Shown piece by piece: positions 62,821 through 64,000 of a DNA stretch of 64,000 bases. The position numbers were made by a program, and so were the translations under genes. Origin of the DNA: Silurus meridionalis (lineage: Eukaryota; Chordata; Actinopteri; Siluriformes; Siluridae); assembly GCF_014805685.1 (NCBI RefSeq), contig NC_060901.1:24004905-24068904 (forward strand), written 5' to 3'. Under the pieces are notes generated by a model. The model did not search any database, was not told where the DNA came from, and saw only the letters and a program-made list of their open reading frames with translations. Numbering within the stretch: position 1 is the first letter of the stretch; every line of letters starts with the position of its first letter.

Positions 62821-64000
62821 CTGCAATGAGAGAGAGAGAGAGAAGTAGAGAATAAATGATGTCTATAATGTTTTCTTAAGTGTAATTGTAAAAAACATAT
62901 TACATAACCTAAAGAAAACCTAAGGATCCTAAGGAAAAAAACGTGACTGAAAGTACTAGAATACGTCTTTCAAATTCAAGACAATGTCATAGCCATTTGT
63001 GGTTGCGACCCAAGTGAGTGAAATTGGGTTTGAGATGGGAGGGATTGGACTCCTTACTCGTGAGCTCATGACATGCTGAAGAGCACAGAAACCATCTCAT
63101 GCCATATTACAATGCAGGTGTAATGTGGCACCAGTTGGCATTGGACATTTGAATTTAAAGAGGGTGGGGGGGGTCTAATGTTATTTAATACATTACTGAG
63201 TTATTTACACTGTTAAAGAGTTAAAGAGTTTCATGCTCATCATGGCCAAAGTCAAAAAAGTATTTGGACGTAGGGGAGAGTATTTCTGCTGCAAATGTGG
63301 CCATTCTTGACGTCATGAAGGGCGGAATTCCTTGTATGGGCAATTTTTGGGCACCCATCACCATGCTTCATTTGGTTAAGAAAGATGTCAGCAGCGATAC
63401 ACAGGACTTCGAGAAAAATGTCTCCAAAGAAGTGTGTTTTGGGATGCTGTTGCTCTTGATGTTTAGTTTTAGACTCGGGATCCGATTCGGGATCAATACG
63501 TAGGGTTGGATCAGATTGTTAGCCATAGTTTATTTAAGTCTTTGTTCCTGATTTATTTACAGTGATGTTGCAGCTCACAGACGATAAAAAAAAATGTGCA
63601 CAACTTTAGCCCCGCCCACAGCACACCTCCAGGAACTCGGCTATTTTCGGAGAAAAGTTGTATCTTTCTTTTATAACTCGTATCAAACTAAAGACTATTT
63701 AGAGATCTGAAGGACGCACTACTACTCTGTAGGTACTCAAGATTAACATGGTGTGTTTTTCAGTTCACCAGAGTTCCCCAGCAGCAAAATTGCAACACAA
63801 AAAGTTCAAAGCCACTGAACTCGCACACAAGAGCAGAACGTTGCCCTAAAAGCTTTCTTGGCTGCATTTTAAAGAAGCAGAGAAGACCAAGTGATTCACC
63901 TTGGTAGATAAGAAAAGTAAGATAACAACACAATTAAGCAACAGGGAAACAATGTGAGGACACGCAGCTGAGCTTTGGCAAAAACACGACCGAACGCCAT
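62821..64000. other. Upstream METTL24 intron to window edge; no further exon seen
   Basis: A (GA)n at 62827-62845 gives the acceptor a (CT)n tract on the minus strand. The rest is unannotated. The remaining METTL24 exons are expected to the right of 64000. Confidence 0.5.

Overview
The window reads as a nuclear chromosome segment from a ray-finned fish, probably an otophysan and possibly a catfish. The evidence is vertebrate-type split genes with GT-AG introns, many (CA/GT)n, (CT)n and (TA)n microsatellites, several decayed Tc1-like transposons, hAT-type elements, and a dispersed tRNA-derived SINE whose 3' part is of the 'gcccttaaccctc...tctgccaaatg' type. Assignment below 'teleost' is inference from repeat style only.

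Two protein-coding genes can be supported. CDC40 (PRP17, a second-step spliceosome WD40 protein) lies on the + strand at 34556-50183. All 15 coding exons can be assembled with consistent phases into a 577-residue protein, close to the 579 residues of the human protein. METTL24 (methyltransferase-like 24) is on the - strand. Its last two coding exons are at 62595-62820 and 56418-56738, and the N-terminal exons must lie beyond the right edge. The two genes are convergent, as in the vertebrate WASF1-CDC40-METTL24 block (human 6q21).

Region by region: 1-34555 contains no coding exon I can support. It holds microsatellites, a truncated U6 snRNA pseudogene (about 3083-3163), hAT-like and Tc1-like fragments, SINEs, a minisatellite with three CCATATATGG boxes (about 19195-19410), a Tc1-like element with matching ends (20604-21787), and a roughly 1.2-kb minisatellite of 29-bp monomers in a 58-bp higher-order pattern (22335-23640). 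In human, WASF1 starts head-to-head with CDC40, so this left part may be a WASF1 5' intron or intergenic DNA; I saw no WASF1 coding exon. 33950-34560 holds promoter-like GC and CCAAT boxes and a YY1-type motif over the CDC40 start codon. 34556-50183 is CDC40 with repeat-laden introns, including an intact-ended hAT element with an 8-bp target duplication at 48108-48900. 50184-56417 is the CDC40 3' UTR followed by LINE and Tc1 fragments. 56418-64000 is the 3' portion of METTL24, with a 5.9-kb intron full of repeats.

There is no operon, phage, CRISPR or bacterial-type system here. The most noteworthy signals are the higher-order minisatellite with its flanking duplicated segments, the microsatellites placed directly at splice sites of both genes, and complementary repeats flanking CDC40 exon 7.
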